Assembly: GCA_024231905.1 (NCBI GenBank) | Contig: JAAEQC010000033.1 | Coordinates: 62,001-126,000 of the forward strand | Length of the DNA: 64,000 nt | Origin: a bacterium | Lineage (GTDB): Bacteria > Krumholzibacteriota > Krumholzibacteriia > LZORAL124-64-63 | Direction: 5' to 3' | In this document: in pieces, positions 9,370 to 20,702 of the stretch | How the letters are laid out: every line of letters starts with the position of its first letter | Numbering within the stretch: the stretch's first letter is position 1 | Program-made: the position numbers and the translations under genes | The notes under the pieces: generated by a model | Database searches by the model: none | What the model saw: only the letters and a program-made list of their open reading frames with translations | What the model was told of the DNA's origin: nothing

Positions 9370-10626
9370 TCATGAGAAGCCGCCGACGACCACCTTGTCG
9401 GGCCGCACGCGGCCGGCAACCGCGGTTACCAAGCGGCGCAGAACAGCCAACTGGTTCTCCATGGAGATATTCGGCCGGTGAGCGACATCCGGTTCGAGCC
9501 CGACGGGCGTGGCGACGACGGTCCGAAAAGGCGTCGATGCGAGCAGATCCCGCCAGACGCCCATCGCATGATCCTCACCGAAACTGGGGATCCATACCTG
9601 CAGGATATCGGACTCTCGCTCATTATCGGCGTAATGCATCTGCCAGCCGATCAATCGTGGATCGAAACCTGCCCTGTCGAGAGCCTGGCAAATGTCGTCG
9701 TCGATCAAGAAGGTCTTGTCGACGATTTCCGGTTTGGTCGTCTTGATCCTGGGATCGCTGGGAACCACCGCGCGGCAGTCCTCGAGAAGTAGTCTCACAT
9801 CGCCGGCGTCCCGAAGGCGCGAGCGAGGATCCCGTTGTAGACCACGCCGCAGAAAGTGAACAGCAAGGGCGGGAGTATCCGTGGGCAGAACGGTAAGATC
9901 CAGTTCGGTCGTCAGGATGGCAGCGATGGTATCGCTGCGCGTCGGGCCCGCAAAGGGGTTGGCACCGGTCAGACACTCGTAGAGGATCACGGCGAACGAC
10001 CAGATATCCGAGCGCCTGTCGACAGTCTCACCTCGCGCCTGCTCAGGGCTCATGTAGGGTACGGTTCCCAGCAGGGTACCGGCGGTCGTGACCGCGATGC
10101 CGGACACCGTCGCCCACGTCTCGTCGTCCGGGCCGGTAGGCTGTTCGAACCGATCCATCCGCGCCAGGCCGAGATCGAGCACCTTCACCTGACCATCCGA
10201 CGTGATCTTGACGTTGCCGGGCTTGAGGTCACGGTGGACGACTCCTGCCTCGTGAGCCGCTTCCAGGCCGGCTGCGATCTGGGTGCAAATCTCCAGCGCA
10301 TCCGTCACGGCCAAGGAGCCGGTGGCCAGACGATCAGCCAGCGTTTCGCCATCGACGTATTCGAGGACCAGGAATCGCCGACCGGCGTCGCGCTCGATAC
10401 CGTGGATCGCGGCGATGTTGGGATGGTTGAGAGCGGCTAACGCGCGTGCCTCGCGCTCGAAACGGTCCGGGGTCCCGGTTCCGACGGTTGCCTGCTGGTG
10501 CAATGCCTTGATCGCGACCACGCGCCCCAGACGACTGTCCAGCGCCCGGTAGACGACTCCCATGCCACCGCGTCCGATCTCGGCGTCGATGGCGTAGCGA
10601 CCGATTCGTTCGGGAAGTTCGTTCAT
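9370..10626 (-). CDS. Serine/threonine protein kinase fused to a (truncated) alpha/beta-hydrolase domain
   Basis: Hanks-type kinase of bacterial PknB type. Numbered from the ATG at 10626 (MNELPERIGRY), it shows the glycine loop GRGGMG (18-23), the ATP-anchoring Lys40 in VAIK, the catalytic loop HRDLKPGN (131-138), the metal-binding DLG (151-153, the common bacterial variant of DFG) and the YMSPEQARGE substrate-binding segment. After about residue 280 the sequence turns into an alpha/beta-hydrolase-like domain that stops at a TGA right after the putative nucleophile Ser (GGFS). No transmembrane helix is visible. The open frame extends to 10959, but the kinase domain itself starts at about the chosen ATG. 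The continuing frame is described separately (8797-9369). GC at third positions is lower than in the neighbouring metabolic genes. Confidence 0.85.
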   Translation of the reverse strand: MNELPERIGRYAIDAEIGRGGMGVVYRALDSRLGRVVAIKALHQQATVGTGTPDRFEREARALAALNHPNIAAIHGIERDAGRRFLVLEYVDGETLADRLATGSLAVTDALEICTQIAAGLEAAHEAGVVHRDLKPGNVKITSDGQVKVLDLGLARMDRFEQPTGPDDETWATVSGIAVTTAGTLLGTVPYMSPEQARGETVDRRSDIWSFAVILYECLTGANPFAGPTRSDTIAAILTTELDLTVLPTDTPALAVHFLRRGLQRDPRSRLRDAGDVRLLLEDCRAVVPSDPRIKTTKPEIVDKTFLIDDDICQALDRAGFDPRLIGWQMHYADNERESDILQVWIPSFGEDHAMGVWRDLLASTPFRTVVATPVGLEPDVAHRPNISMENQLAVLRRLVTAVAGRVRPDKVVVGGFS

Positions 10627-10986
10627 GTCCAACAGCATATCCTTGTTGTTCACTGGGAGCAACCAGCGCGCAGGATTGTCGGCTTCGAGTGTCGGCAAGC
10701 GACCAGGACCCGTCGGTTCCGATTCCTGCGAACCGGTTTCCCCCTCGAATCCCGCGCATGCAGAGCATTGCCCAGCACTCGGCCAGACCCGTGGACCTTC
10801 CGAATGGTTCGATATCAACGCCAATGGCATATCCAGCCAGTATAATTCCGACGTTTTCGCTAGCCTTTCCACTGGTGCCCACAACCGGGACCCTCTATGA
10901 TGAGCCCGAAACGGGACCTGATATATCTCCTTATCCCCGTGCGCAATGCCAGAACGCAATTGTCACCTTCCCGAGGGGGCTCGACC
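10627..10986. other. Divergent intergenic region between the kinase-hydrolase and the GT87-like gene
   Basis: Both strands show open frames here, but neither resembles a protein family and neither has a good ribosome-binding site. A perfect TATAAT occurs on the plus strand at 10841-10846 without a convincing -35 hexamer at 16-18 bases; it is the best candidate for transcription of the gene beginning at 10987. Local AT content is raised around 10800-10940, as expected for promoters of the divergent pair. Confidence 0.35.
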
Positions 10987-12471
10987 GTGAGTGAACCCGT
11001 GACCAGAACGACGGTGGCGCTCCTGCTGGCCACGACCCTGATGCTGATGGCCTGGCCGGCCTTGAATATGGCCGCTACACCGGCAGCCCTGCCGCTGACC
11101 CTGCTGCTGGGATCGGCCGTGGCCTGGTACATCCGCCGTCGCCTGCCCACGGAGCTGACCGCCGACCTGGCCGCTCTGGCCGGTAAACGCCGCCGGCTCA
11201 CCATCCTCTGGTGCGCGTTGATCGCTCTCGGCATGGTACAGACCGCCCGCCAGAGTCTGCATATGGCTGATCCCGCGCGGGATTGGTGGCTGACCACCCG
11301 GCAGGCCCTGTGGACAGAACATGCCTGCATGACGGCCTACGTTTATGCAGCCGACCTGCACCGGCAGGGCGAGCCCAACATCTACGCTGCCGAGCACTAT
11401 CCGGGCATGAACCCGACCGCAGAGACCCATAGCACCGTGACCAACCTGGTGCCGGAAGATCCCTATGTCTATCCGCCCCAGTTCCTGATGCTGCCGCGTC
11501 TGGCCATCGCCCTTTCGGAGGATTTTCGGGTGATCCGAGCCGTCTGGTACAGTCTGCAGGCCGTGTTGATGGTGGGGGTGACCGTGCTCGTGGCACGCCG
11601 GTTCAGCGGTGCGTCCGGAAACTTGGCCCTCGTGCTGACTCCCCTGTTGTGGTTCTCCGTTCCTTCCATTTACAACCTCCAATACGGCCAGATCCACGTC
11701 ACCAGTTTCCTGTTGGCCATGGCCGCCTTCGTCGCCTTCGAACGTCGACGCCATCTGCCGGGCGGAGCCCTGCTGGCCCTGGCCATCCTGTGCAAGGGCT
11801 ACGGCGCCTTCGTTCTGATCCCGTTGCTGCTCTGGCGGTGGTGGCGGGCCCTGTTCTGGACGGGAGTCTGGGGAATAGGTCTGACCCTGCTGGCCCTGGC
11901 CGTACTGGGCACCGCACCCTTCGAGGCCTTCTTCGTTTATAATCTGCCGCGCCTGCAGAGCGGGGCCGCCTTCGCCTTCGAAGAGGCCTGGCCGGACTTC
12001 AGGGTCGTGCTGCTGGCCGGCAACCTCTCGCTGTTCGCCTTCGTGCGCAAGCTCGGCGAACTCGGCCTCGTCGGCATGACCGACGACCTGGCCCGCGTAG
12101 TCCACGGCCTGTTCACCCTGGCGGTGGTGGGCGCCTCCATTCTGAGCGGCCGGGTACAGGATACACGTGGCCGGGCCCTGTGCTGGCTGGCCCTGCTGAA
12201 CCTGGCCTCGCTGACCAGTCCGGCCGCCTGGGGCGACTACGTTTCTTTCGGTAGCCTCTGGTTGTTGCTCTTCCTGCTGGGTAGTGGTCAGCGCCTCCGA
12301 CTGACACTGTTGCTGGGCGCCGGCGTTTTCTTTGCCCTCGTGCCCGGGGCAGTGCCCTACGGTGAGTCCATGCCTGTGGGGTTGACCCTGGTGTTGTCCA
12401 TGTTGATCACGACGCTGCTGGTGGCGGTCAACGGATGGAGCTTTGTTCGCGGTGTGCAGGGCCGCCCGTAG
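10987..12471 (+). CDS. Polytopic membrane protein, GT87/DUF2029-like mannosyltransferase
   Basis: A 494-residue protein with about ten to twelve hydrophobic segments. After the first two helices comes an extracytoplasmic loop with DWWLTTRQALW and HACMTAYVYAADLH, then EDPYVYPPQFLMLPR, which resembles the YPP-containing loop of GT87 (PimE-like) polyprenol-phosphate-dependent mannosyltransferases. Family members add sugars to lipids on the outer face of the inner membrane. I chose GTG 10987 because GAGGGGG lies seven bases upstream and the first helix follows at once. Donor and acceptor cannot be read from the sequence. It appears monocistronic. Confidence 0.65.
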   Translation: MSEPVTRTTVALLLATTLMLMAWPALNMAATPAALPLTLLLGSAVAWYIRRRLPTELTADLAALAGKRRRLTILWCALIALGMVQTARQSLHMADPARDWWLTTRQALWTEHACMTAYVYAADLHRQGEPNIYAAEHYPGMNPTAETHSTVTNLVPEDPYVYPPQFLMLPRLAIALSEDFRVIRAVWYSLQAVLMVGVTVLVARRFSGASGNLALVLTPLLWFSVPSIYNLQYGQIHVTSFLLAMAAFVAFERRRHLPGGALLALAILCKGYGAFVLIPLLLWRWWRALFWTGVWGIGLTLLALAVLGTAPFEAFFVYNLPRLQSGAAFAFEEAWPDFRVVLLAGNLSLFAFVRKLGELGLVGMTDDLARVVHGLFTLAVVGASILSGRVQDTRGRALCWLALLNLASLTSPAAWGDYVSFGSLWLLLFLLGSGQRLRLTLLLGAGVFFALVPGAVPYGESMPVGLTLVLSMLITTLLVAVNGWSFVRGVQGRP

Positions 12472-12605
12472 CTCCCGGTGTCACAACGACCGTGAACGAC
12501 ACTCCGACTCCGTCCCGGACCTTTCACTTCGAACCAAAGAGCCCGACCGCCGGACCTCACTGGACTCGGCGATCGGACAGCATGAAGACCGAAGAGATAG
12601 GCGGA

Positions 12606-12824
12606 CTACTTCAAGAGCGTCACCGCGCGGATCGAGCGGAAGTCGCCGGCCACCAGACGGTAGAAGTACACGCCCGAGGCGACGGTGACCAGGACCTCCA
12701 GTGCGGCCGACTGGAGGGTATCGGCGGCCACCTGCCGTATCTGAACGGTACCTTCGCGGCGGGCGAACGGAACGTCCTTGCCGAACGCTGGTTGCACTTC
12801 GACGCCTCCTGCAATGCTCGCAGA
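12606..12824 (-). pseudogene. Remnant of an exported protein's C-terminal FlgD/T9SS-like sorting domain
   Basis: The frame ending at 12606 closes with ASGVYFYRLVAGDFRS and then IRAVTLLK, the usual end of the FlgD-like C-terminal domain carried by surface proteins of this organism (compare those ending near 22512, 27321 and 40815). Upstream, FARREGTVQIR is recognisable as the next strand, but the PNPFNPxT motif is corrupted to something like QPAFGKDVPF and the central strands no longer fit. Beyond about 12824 the frame is antisense-like filler over the neighbouring DUF35 gene. So only about 70 codons of a decayed or truncated gene remain. Confidence 0.6.
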
Positions 12825-12883
12825 AAAGGCGCGGGCCGGCCCCCTGGACCGACCCGCACTCCCATGCATATCCGACTGTCCGG

Positions 12884-13273
12884 TCAGACCACCACGGCCT
12901 TGTACCCGTACTGCAGAACCTCCCACTCCCGGCCGCACCTCAGCCGCCGGAAGACCAGTTCCACCTCGGTGCCCACATCCACCTCGTCCGGCGGCGCCTC
13001 GGCCACCATGCAGGTCAGCCGCACGCCGTTCTCCAGCTCGACGATGGCGTTGACGTAGGGCTTCTGATCGTCGAATTCCGCGGGCGGAATCTCGACGGTC
13101 GTGCAGGTGAGGACCTTGCCTTTGCTGGGCAGTTTCTCCATCTCGAACGCCCGCCCGCCGCATTCCTTGCACACGGACCGGGGCGGGAAGTGGATCTTGC
13201 CGCAACCGGTGCACTTGCCCGCCTCCAGGCGGTAGCGCTGGGGGATCTCCCTGTGGTAACGGGGTGACAACAT
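12884..13273 (-). CDS. DUF35 OB-fold/zinc-ribbon acyl-CoA-binding protein of the thiolase-HMGCS complex
   Basis: A 129-residue protein with an N-terminal rubredoxin-like zinc ribbon (CTGCGKIHFPPRSVCKECG, four Cys at about 21-38) followed by an OB-fold with VEIPPAEFDDQKPYVNAIVEL. In archaea the DUF35 protein bridges acetoacetyl-CoA thiolase and HMG-CoA synthase and supplies the shared CoA-binding site, through which acetoacetyl-CoA passes between the two enzymes. Its start codon overlaps the thiolase stop by one base (TGATG), so it is co-translated as the last gene of a three-gene operon with exactly those partners. Comparable DUF35 proteins also accompany other SCP2-type thiolases, so the specific role rests on context. 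Confidence 0.88.
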   Translation of the reverse strand: MLSPRYHREIPQRYRLEAGKCTGCGKIHFPPRSVCKECGGRAFEMEKLPSKGKVLTCTTVEIPPAEFDDQKPYVNAIVELENGVRLTCMVAEAPPDEVDVGTEVELVFRRLRCGREWEVLQYGYKAVVV

Positions 13274-14427
13274 CAGCTCACCTCCAGGATGTGGACCGTG
13301 CTGCTGCCGCCGGAACCGCCCATGTTCTGGGCGAGCCCGATCTTTGCGCCTTCGACCTGGCGGCCTTCGGCGCGTCCGGTCAGCTGCTCGACGATCTCGA
13401 TGATCTGGGCGATGCCCGTGGCACCCACCGGGTGGCCCTTGCTCTTGAGGCCACCGGATGTGTTCACCGGCAGGTCGCCGCCGAGGGCAGTCGTGCCCGC
13501 CTTGGTAGCGGCCGCCGCCTGGCCGGGCTCGAAGAAGCCAAGCTCCTCCAGGCACACCAGCTCGGCGATGGTGAAGCAGTCGTGGACCTCGACCACGTCG
13601 ATGTCCTTGGGGCCAACACCCGCCATGGCGTACGCCTTCTCTGCCGCCTTCTTCACCACCGGGATCGACGCCAGGTCGGACCGGTCGTGCAGGGCGATGG
13701 AGTCGGTGGCGTGGCCGCTGCCCTTGACCGTCACGTAGGGCCGGCCCAGATCCTCGGCCACCTCCACCGGCGCCAACAGCACCGTGGCTGCGCCGTCGCT
13801 CACCGGGGAGCAATCGAAAAGCCCCAGGGGCGTGGACACGGTCACGGCGTTGAGCACCGTGTCCATGGTGATCTCCGTGGGGAACTGGGCCCGCGGGTTG
13901 CGTGCGCCGTGCTTGTGATTCTTGACGGCCACGGCGGCCAGATCCTCGCGGGTGGTGCCGTGCTTGTGCATGTGCGCCTTGGCGATCATGGCGTACAGGC
14001 CCGGGAAGGTGACCCCGTGGTACACCTCGTACTCCTGGTCCGCCGCGGTGGACAGACAGTAAGTGGCGTCGGCCCCGTCGTTCATCTTCTCGACTCCGCC
14101 GGCGAGCACAAAATCGCTGGCCCCGCTGGCCACCTCGAGCCAGCCGGCGCGGAAGGCGGCCCCGCCCGAGGCGCAGGCCGATTCGACGCGAGTGGCGGCG
14201 ATGCCCGAAAGTCCTGCATAGTCCGTGAGTATGGAGGCCAGGTGTTCCTGGCCGTTGAACAGGCCGCTGGTCATGCAGCCGATCCAGGCGGACTGGATCT
14301 GGTCGCGTTTGACCCCGGCGTCCTTGAGGCAATCGGCGACGGCCTCGGCGTAGAGATCCCGCAGGGGGGAATCCCATAGCTCGCCGAATTTCGTCATTCC
14401 GGTGCCGATGACGGCGACTTCTCTCAT
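13273..14427 (-). CDS. Thiolase, archaeal acetoacetyl-CoA thiolase / SCP2-type
   Basis: A 384-residue thiolase-fold enzyme that would condense two acetyl-CoA into acetoacetyl-CoA. The nucleophilic Cys lies in [11 protein letters not shown] (about C85), the conserved [11 protein letters not shown] supplies the substrate-site His, and GHPVGATG is the C-terminal catalytic block. This order is typical of SCP-x/archaeal thiolases and differs from the FadA enzyme encoded at 19.5 kb. AGGAGG, overlapping the stop of the HMG-CoA synthase gene, lies eight bases before the ATG at 14427; an in-frame GTG three codons earlier is less likely. It sits between HMG-CoA synthase and the DUF35 gene, the arrangement known from archaeal mevalonate operons. 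Confidence 0.9.
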   Translation of the reverse strand: MREVAVIGTGMTKFGELWDSPLRDLYAEAVADCLKDAGVKRDQIQSAWIGCMTSGLFNGQEHLASILTDYAGLSGIAATRVESACASGGAAFRAGWLEVASGASDFVLAGGVEKMNDGADATYCLSTAADQEYEVYHGVTFPGLYAMIAKAHMHKHGTTREDLAAVAVKNHKHGARNPRAQFPTEITMDTVLNAVTVSTPLGLFDCSPVSDGAATVLLAPVEVAEDLGRPYVTVKGSGHATDSIALHDRSDLASIPVVKKAAEKAYAMAGVGPKDIDVVEVHDCFTIAELVCLEELGFFEPGQAAAATKAGTTALGGDLPVNTSGGLKSKGHPVGATGIAQIIEIVEQLTGRAEGRQVEGAKIGLAQNMGGSGGSSTVHILEVS

Positions 14428-14439
14428 CTTCCCCACCTC

Positions 14440-15489
14440 CTAGAGTTGGTTCATGCGGATCTTGCCGCGGTATGCCACGTACTTGCCGTAGTCCAGGTGA
14501 ATGCGCCCCTTGGCCAGCTGGTCGCGCACCTTGGGCGCCTTGTCCTGGATCTCGGTCACGCGGTCCGTACAGCGGATGATGAAGCTGTCCGATCCGGCGC
14601 CGCTACCGAAGGACGTCACCAGAATGTTGTCTCCCGGCTTGGCCACGTCCAGACACGAGGCGAGCCCCGTGGGCGACGAGCCGCTGTAGGTGTTGCCCAT
14701 GAGATTCACCACCCAGCCCTGCTCCATCTGCTCCCTGGTGAAGCCCGCCTTCTTTCCCGCCCTGAGGGGGAACTTGCCGTTGGGCATGTGGAAGACAGCG
14801 AAGCGGAAGTCCTCGGGTTTCATGCCGGATCGTTCGAGAATCCCGTTGGTCGCACTTCCGACGTGATGGAAGTAGGCCGGGTCGCCGGTGAAACGTCCGG
14901 CATGGCGTGGGTAGAATTCGCCCTCGCGACGCCAGAAGTCCGGCGTGTCCGAGGTGAAGGAGTAGGTGTGGACGATCTCGGCGGCCACATTGTCCGCACC
15001 CATGATGAAGGCCGAGCCGCCGGCTGACGCTGTGTACTCCAGCGCGTCACCGGGGGCGCCCTGGCTCGTGTCGGCGCCGATACCCAGCCCGTACTTCATC
15101 TCGCCGGACTTCACGTGGGAGTAGGCCACGTACATGGCCTCGGCGCCCGCCTTGCAGGCGAACTCGAAGTCGGCCACGTGGCAGTCGGGGCCGGCGCCGA
15201 TGGCGTCGATGACCACCGTGCCCGAGGGCTTCACCGCGTAGGGGTGGCTCTCGGACCCGATGTAGCAGCACCCAATGTCCTTGGGGTCGATGCCCGCCCG
15301 CGCAATGGCGTAACGGGCGGCCGCCACCGAGATGGTGATGGTGTCCTCGTCGAGACCCGGAACGGTCTTCTCCTCCAGGAGCAATCCGCGCTTGAACGCG
15401 GCAGCGTCCGCGCCCCACTGGCCGGCGATGTCTTCGACCTTGATGCGGAAGCGGGGCACATAGGAGCCCCAGCCCACAATACCGTGCAT
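14440..15489 (-). CDS. Hydroxymethylglutaryl-CoA synthase, archaeal type
   Basis: Condenses acetoacetyl-CoA with acetyl-CoA to HMG-CoA, the first committed step to mevalonate and isoprenoids. The 349-residue product matches the archaeal family from end to end: [16 protein letters not shown] at the N-terminus, [14 protein letters not shown], nucleophilic Cys in [12 protein letters not shown] (C112), GTGT-like [17 protein letters not shown] and [11 protein letters not shown]. It lacks the features of bacterial FabH or Gram-positive MvaS. It is the first gene of the HMGCS-thiolase-DUF35 operon, and the short 12-base gap to the thiolase holds that gene's Shine-Dalgarno sequence. HMG-CoA reductase and later mevalonate enzymes are not in this window. 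Confidence 0.9.
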   Translation of the reverse strand: MHGIVGWGSYVPRFRIKVEDIAGQWGADAAAFKRGLLLEEKTVPGLDEDTITISVAAARYAIARAGIDPKDIGCCYIGSESHPYAVKPSGTVVIDAIGAGPDCHVADFEFACKAGAEAMYVAYSHVKSGEMKYGLGIGADTSQGAPGDALEYTASAGGSAFIMGADNVAAEIVHTYSFTSDTPDFWRREGEFYPRHAGRFTGDPAYFHHVGSATNGILERSGMKPEDFRFAVFHMPNGKFPLRAGKKAGFTREQMEQGWVVNLMGNTYSGSSPTGLASCLDVAKPGDNILVTSFGSGAGSDSFIIRCTDRVTEIQDKAPKVRDQLAKGRIHLDYGKYVAYRGKIRMNQL

Positions 15490-15627
15490 GGCGATCTCCT
15501 CGGGTTGGATAGGGTGTGTCGGGTCGGCAAAGCTGTTGGTACTTTAGCAGGTCGGAGCGGGACGGACAAGAGGGCGGCTAACGTCTTGGCCGCGATCTGG
15601 TTGCGGATAATGAAAACCGATATCGGA

Positions 15628-16311
15628 TCAGTTCGTTAGCAGGGGCAGGGCGACGGCCATGTAGGCGGCAGTAGCGGCGGCGTGACTCAGGAGGGCAGGC
15701 CAGACCGAGCCGGTGCGGTCACGGAGCCAGGCCCAGAAGATGCCAGCGCCGAACACTGCTGTCAGCATGAGCGCCGCCGCCTCCAGCGAGCGGACCAGGA
15801 GCAGGACTGTCACCGCGTGGTAGCTGGCGTAGCAGGCCGAAGGTAGGAGGAGGCGGTTGGCGCGCGACCGGACGTCCGCCATTTCGTTGGCTACGAAGCC
15901 GCGCCAGAAGAGTTCCTCGGCGGGGCCGTTGACCACGACCATGAAGAGGACGAGAGCGGGCCAGCGGTCGGAGGTGGCGCCCCAGGATTCTAGGGTGGCG
16001 GTGACGGCATTGTTGGCGAGCCATTCGGTGCCGCGGAGTTGGAAGGCGGCGAGGATGAGGACGGCCGAGGCGGCGCCGAGGGCGGTGCCCAACGCCAGGC
16101 CGCGGCGGGTGCCGGGGCCGGTCAGTCCGAGAGTGCCAACGTGGTCCGACCAGCCGAGACGGCGCCAACCGAGATTCACCGCCATGGGCAGCAGCACGCA
16201 GATTCCCACGTGGTAGGAAGCGAAGACAGCGAAGACATCGTGGAAGGCCAGGAGCGCGATCACGACCACCGCCGGCGCTCCGATCATCAGCGGAAGCAGG
16301 AGCGGCGCCAC
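15628..16311 (-). CDS. CPBP-family intramembrane metalloprotease (CAAX/Abi type)
   Basis: A 227-residue membrane protein with about six to seven hydrophobic segments. The signature EELFWRGF (EExxxR) lies after the third or fourth helix, followed by CYASYHAVT and a C-terminal LLSHAAAT; these carry the Glu and His residues expected of the CPBP glutamic/metallo-protease fold. The last motif ends in Thr instead of the usual Asn. The proposed GTG start at 16311 lies one base after the TAA of the TetR gene, so it is co-transcribed and probably coupled; the frame also opens upstream inside the TetR gene. Substrates are unknown. Confidence 0.8.
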   Translation of the reverse strand: MAPLLLPLMIGAPAVVVIALLAFHDVFAVFASYHVGICVLLPMAVNLGWRRLGWSDHVGTLGLTGPGTRRGLALGTALGAASAVLILAAFQLRGTEWLANNAVTATLESWGATSDRWPALVLFMVVVNGPAEELFWRGFVANEMADVRSRANRLLLPSACYASYHAVTVLLLVRSLEAAALMLTAVFGAGIFWAWLRDRTGSVWPALLSHAAATAAYMAVALPLLTN

Positions 16312-16312
16312 C

Positions 16313-16900
16313 TTAGCCCACCAGTCCCGCGAGCAGGAACCCCGCCACCTCGTCCGCCCGGCTCTCCAGCCGCGTATTCCGCCGGCTGAGCACCCAGTCC
16401 GTGGCCATTTCGTCCAGAACGCCGAAGATGGCCTTGGCCGCAAACACCGGATCCACTCCCGCCCGGAACACTCCCTCGCGCCTCCCTTCCTCCACGATAT
16501 CCGCGATCACAGCCAGGTACTCCCCCACCTGGGCCCGCGACAGTGCCTCCAAGAAGTGTAGACTATGCCGCAACTCCACCTGCGTGATGATGGCCAGATC
16601 CCGGTCCCCACCCACGAGACCCAGGTGCAGTTCGACGATGGCCCGTAGCCGCTCCTTGGCCCCGGTCACCGTCTGTAGCCGCTCCCTGCCAGCCGCGATG
16701 AACCGCCCCATGGCCCGCTCGAAGAGCGAGGAGAGGATCTCCTCCTTGTGCTGGAAGTAGAGGTAGATGGTGCCGTCGGCCACGCCGGCCCGGCGGGCGA
16801 TCATGGCCACGGTGGTGGCGTGGTAGCCCCGGCGGGCGATCTCGATGACGGCCGCGTCGAGGATGCGTTGTTTCTTCTCCCGACGCCGACTCGATTCCAT
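16313..16900 (-). CDS. fadR: TetR-family regulator, FadR/YsiA-like repressor of fatty-acid degradation
   Basis: A 195-residue TetR regulator. The N-terminal helix-turn-helix reads ILDAAVIEIARRGYHATTVAMIARRAGVADGTIYLYFQHKEEI; the rest is an all-helical ligand domain that in YsiA-type FadR binds long-chain acyl-CoA. It is divergent from fadN-fadA-fadE, the same gene set that FadR controls in Bacillus. Two dyad sequences containing TGAAT/ATTCA half-sites lie in the 216-base gap, one directly before its own start codon and one over the fadN promoter. It therefore probably represses itself and the fad operon until acyl-CoA releases it. The gene symbol is given by analogy. Confidence 0.85.
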   Translation of the reverse strand: MESSRRREKKQRILDAAVIEIARRGYHATTVAMIARRAGVADGTIYLYFQHKEEILSSLFERAMGRFIAAGRERLQTVTGAKERLRAIVELHLGLVGGDRDLAIITQVELRHSLHFLEALSRAQVGEYLAVIADIVEEGRREGVFRAGVDPVFAAKAIFGVLDEMATDWVLSRRNTRLESRADEVAGFLLAGLVG

Positions 16901-16918
16901 TTAATGATTATCCATTCA
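16901..16918 (-). promoter_or_regulatory. FadR-like operator in front of the tetR/fadR gene
   Basis: Read towards the regulator gene the sequence is TGAATGGATAATCATTAA. It agrees at 15 of 17 fixed positions with the Bacillus FadR (YsiA) consensus TGAATGAMTANTCATTCA as I recall it. It abuts the start codon, so bound repressor would block the gene's own ribosome-binding region and leader. Confidence 0.7.
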
Positions 16919-17012
16919 TTTTCCGCACATTCAGCCGGCTCTATGTCAGTTCTTGCTATCCATTATATGATTTATTCACTGTGTCGTACAAGAGAATAAC
17001 GCATCAATGCCA

Positions 17013-17041
17013 TTGACACATCCTTTAGCCTGGAGTACGAT
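17013..17041 (+). promoter_or_regulatory. Sigma-70 promoter of the fadNAE operon
   Basis: A perfect TTGACA (17013-17018), a 17-base spacer and TACGAT (17036-17041). The predicted start of transcription falls inside the dyad at 17042-17059 and about 70 bases before the fadN ATG. Confidence 0.7.
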
Positions 17042-17059
17042 ACTGAATGACCATTCAGT
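17042..17059 (+). promoter_or_regulatory. Operator dyad overlapping the fadNAE transcription start
   Basis: ACTGAATGACCATTCAGT is a perfect inverted repeat with 7-bp arms and a 4-bp centre, placed immediately after the -10 hexamer. The half-sites TGAAT/ATTCA are the same as in the operator before the tetR gene but four bases closer together. Its position is that of a classical repressor site. Confidence 0.7.
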
Positions 17060-17116
17060 TTTTCCACGCTCGGCGTGTCAAACACTGGCATCCCGAGCCA
17101 AAGAAAGGCAGGATCG

Positions 17117-19489
<2,373 letters not shown>

Positions 19490-19501
19490 GAGGAACAGGA
19501 C

Positions 19502-20686
19502 ATGAAGGAAGTCTTCGTCGTATCCGCCCGCAGGACCGCCGTGGGCAAGGCCCCCAAGGGCACCCTGCGCCACACCCGTCCGGACGACCTAGGCGCGGCC
19601 GTGATCAAGGCCCTGGTAGCCGAGCAAGCCAAGCTCGATCCCGCCCGCCTGGGCGACGTCATCATGGGCTGCGCCATGCCCGAAGGCGAACAGGGCATGA
19701 ACGTGGGCCGCAACATCGGCCTGCTGGCCGGGCTACCCGACACGGTGCCCGGCATGACCATCAACCGCTTCTGCAGTTCGGGCCTGGAAACCATCGCCAT
19801 GGGAGCCATGGAGATCATGACCGGCCGCAGCGAGCTGGTCATCGCCGGCGGTGTCGAGTCCATGTCCATGATCCCCATGGGCGGCCTGCGCTACTTGCCC
19901 AACCCGACCCAGGCCGACGAGGGTCCCGAGGCCCTCATGGGCATGGGTCTGACCGCCGAGCGGCTCGTCGAGCGGGACGGCATCACCCGCGAGCAACAGG
20001 ACGAGTTCGCCCTGGCCAGCCACACCAAGGCCCTGGCAGCCATCGCCGACGGCAGGTTCGCCGACGAGATCATCCCGGTCATGGCCCAACTACCGGGCAA
20101 GGACGACAAAGACCGTCCCACCACCCGGCAGGTGGAGTTCAAGGTGGACGAGGGCCCCCGCGCAGGATCCACTGTCGAAGCCCTGGGCAAGCTGCGGGCG
20201 GTCTTCAAGGCCACCGGCACCGTGACCGCCGGCAACAGCAGCCAGATGAGCGACGGCGCGGCCGCCGTCCTGCTGGCCTCCGCCGACGCTCTGAAGGAAC
20301 TGGGCGCCGAACCCCTGGCCCGCTTCGTGGACTACCGGGTGGCCGGCGTCCCGCCGGAGATCATGGGCATCGGGCCGGTGGAGGCCGTGCCCAAGGTCAT
20401 GGCCGCCACGGGCCTGTCCCTGGAAGCCATGGACGTCATCGAACTGAACGAGGCATTCGCCGCCCAGAGCCTGGCCGTGTGCAAGGGACTGGGCCTGGAC
20501 CCGGCCGACCCGCGCCTGAACAGCAACGGCGGCGCCGTGGCCCTGGGCCATCCCCTGGGCTGCACCGGAGCCAAGCTGACGGCCACCGCGCTCCACGAAC
20601 TGAAACGCCGGGGCGGCAAGCACGCCCTGGTCACCATGTGCATCGGCACGGGCATGGGCGCAGCCGGCGTCTTCGCCGCGGTCTGA
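19502..20686 (+). CDS. fadA: Acetyl-CoA acyltransferase (3-ketoacyl-CoA thiolase)
   Basis: Catalyses the thiolytic step of beta-oxidation, releasing acetyl-CoA. The 394-residue length is normal. The nucleophile is C91 in [22 protein letters not shown] and [11 protein letters not shown] carry the substrate-site residues, and the second catalytic Cys lies in [12 protein letters not shown] near the C-terminus. A strong Shine-Dalgarno region (GGAGGAACAGG) precedes the ATG and nearly joins the fadN stop. It is distinct from the archaeal-type thiolase at 13.3 kb. Confidence 0.95.
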   Translation: MKEVFVVSARRTAVGKAPKGTLRHTRPDDLGAAVIKALVAEQAKLDPARLGDVIMGCAMPEGEQGMNVGRNIGLLAGLPDTVPGMTINRFCSSGLETIAMGAMEIMTGRSELVIAGGVESMSMIPMGGLRYLPNPTQADEGPEALMGMGLTAERLVERDGITREQQDEFALASHTKALAAIADGRFADEIIPVMAQLPGKDDKDRPTTRQVEFKVDEGPRAGSTVEALGKLRAVFKATGTVTAGNSSQMSDGAAAVLLASADALKELGAEPLARFVDYRVAGVPPEIMGIGPVEAVPKVMAATGLSLEAMDVIELNEAFAAQSLAVCKGLGLDPADPRLNSNGGAVALGHPLGCTGAKLTATALHELKRRGGKHALVTMCIGTGMGAAGVFAAV

Positions 20687-20702
20687 TCCGGAGGAGAGAG
20701 TC

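Noticed and set aside
10841..10846. Perfect TATAAT on the plus strand
   Set aside because: Without a -35 partner and 140 bases from the gene start it is only weak promoter evidence; noted in the intergenic entry, not called as a promoter.
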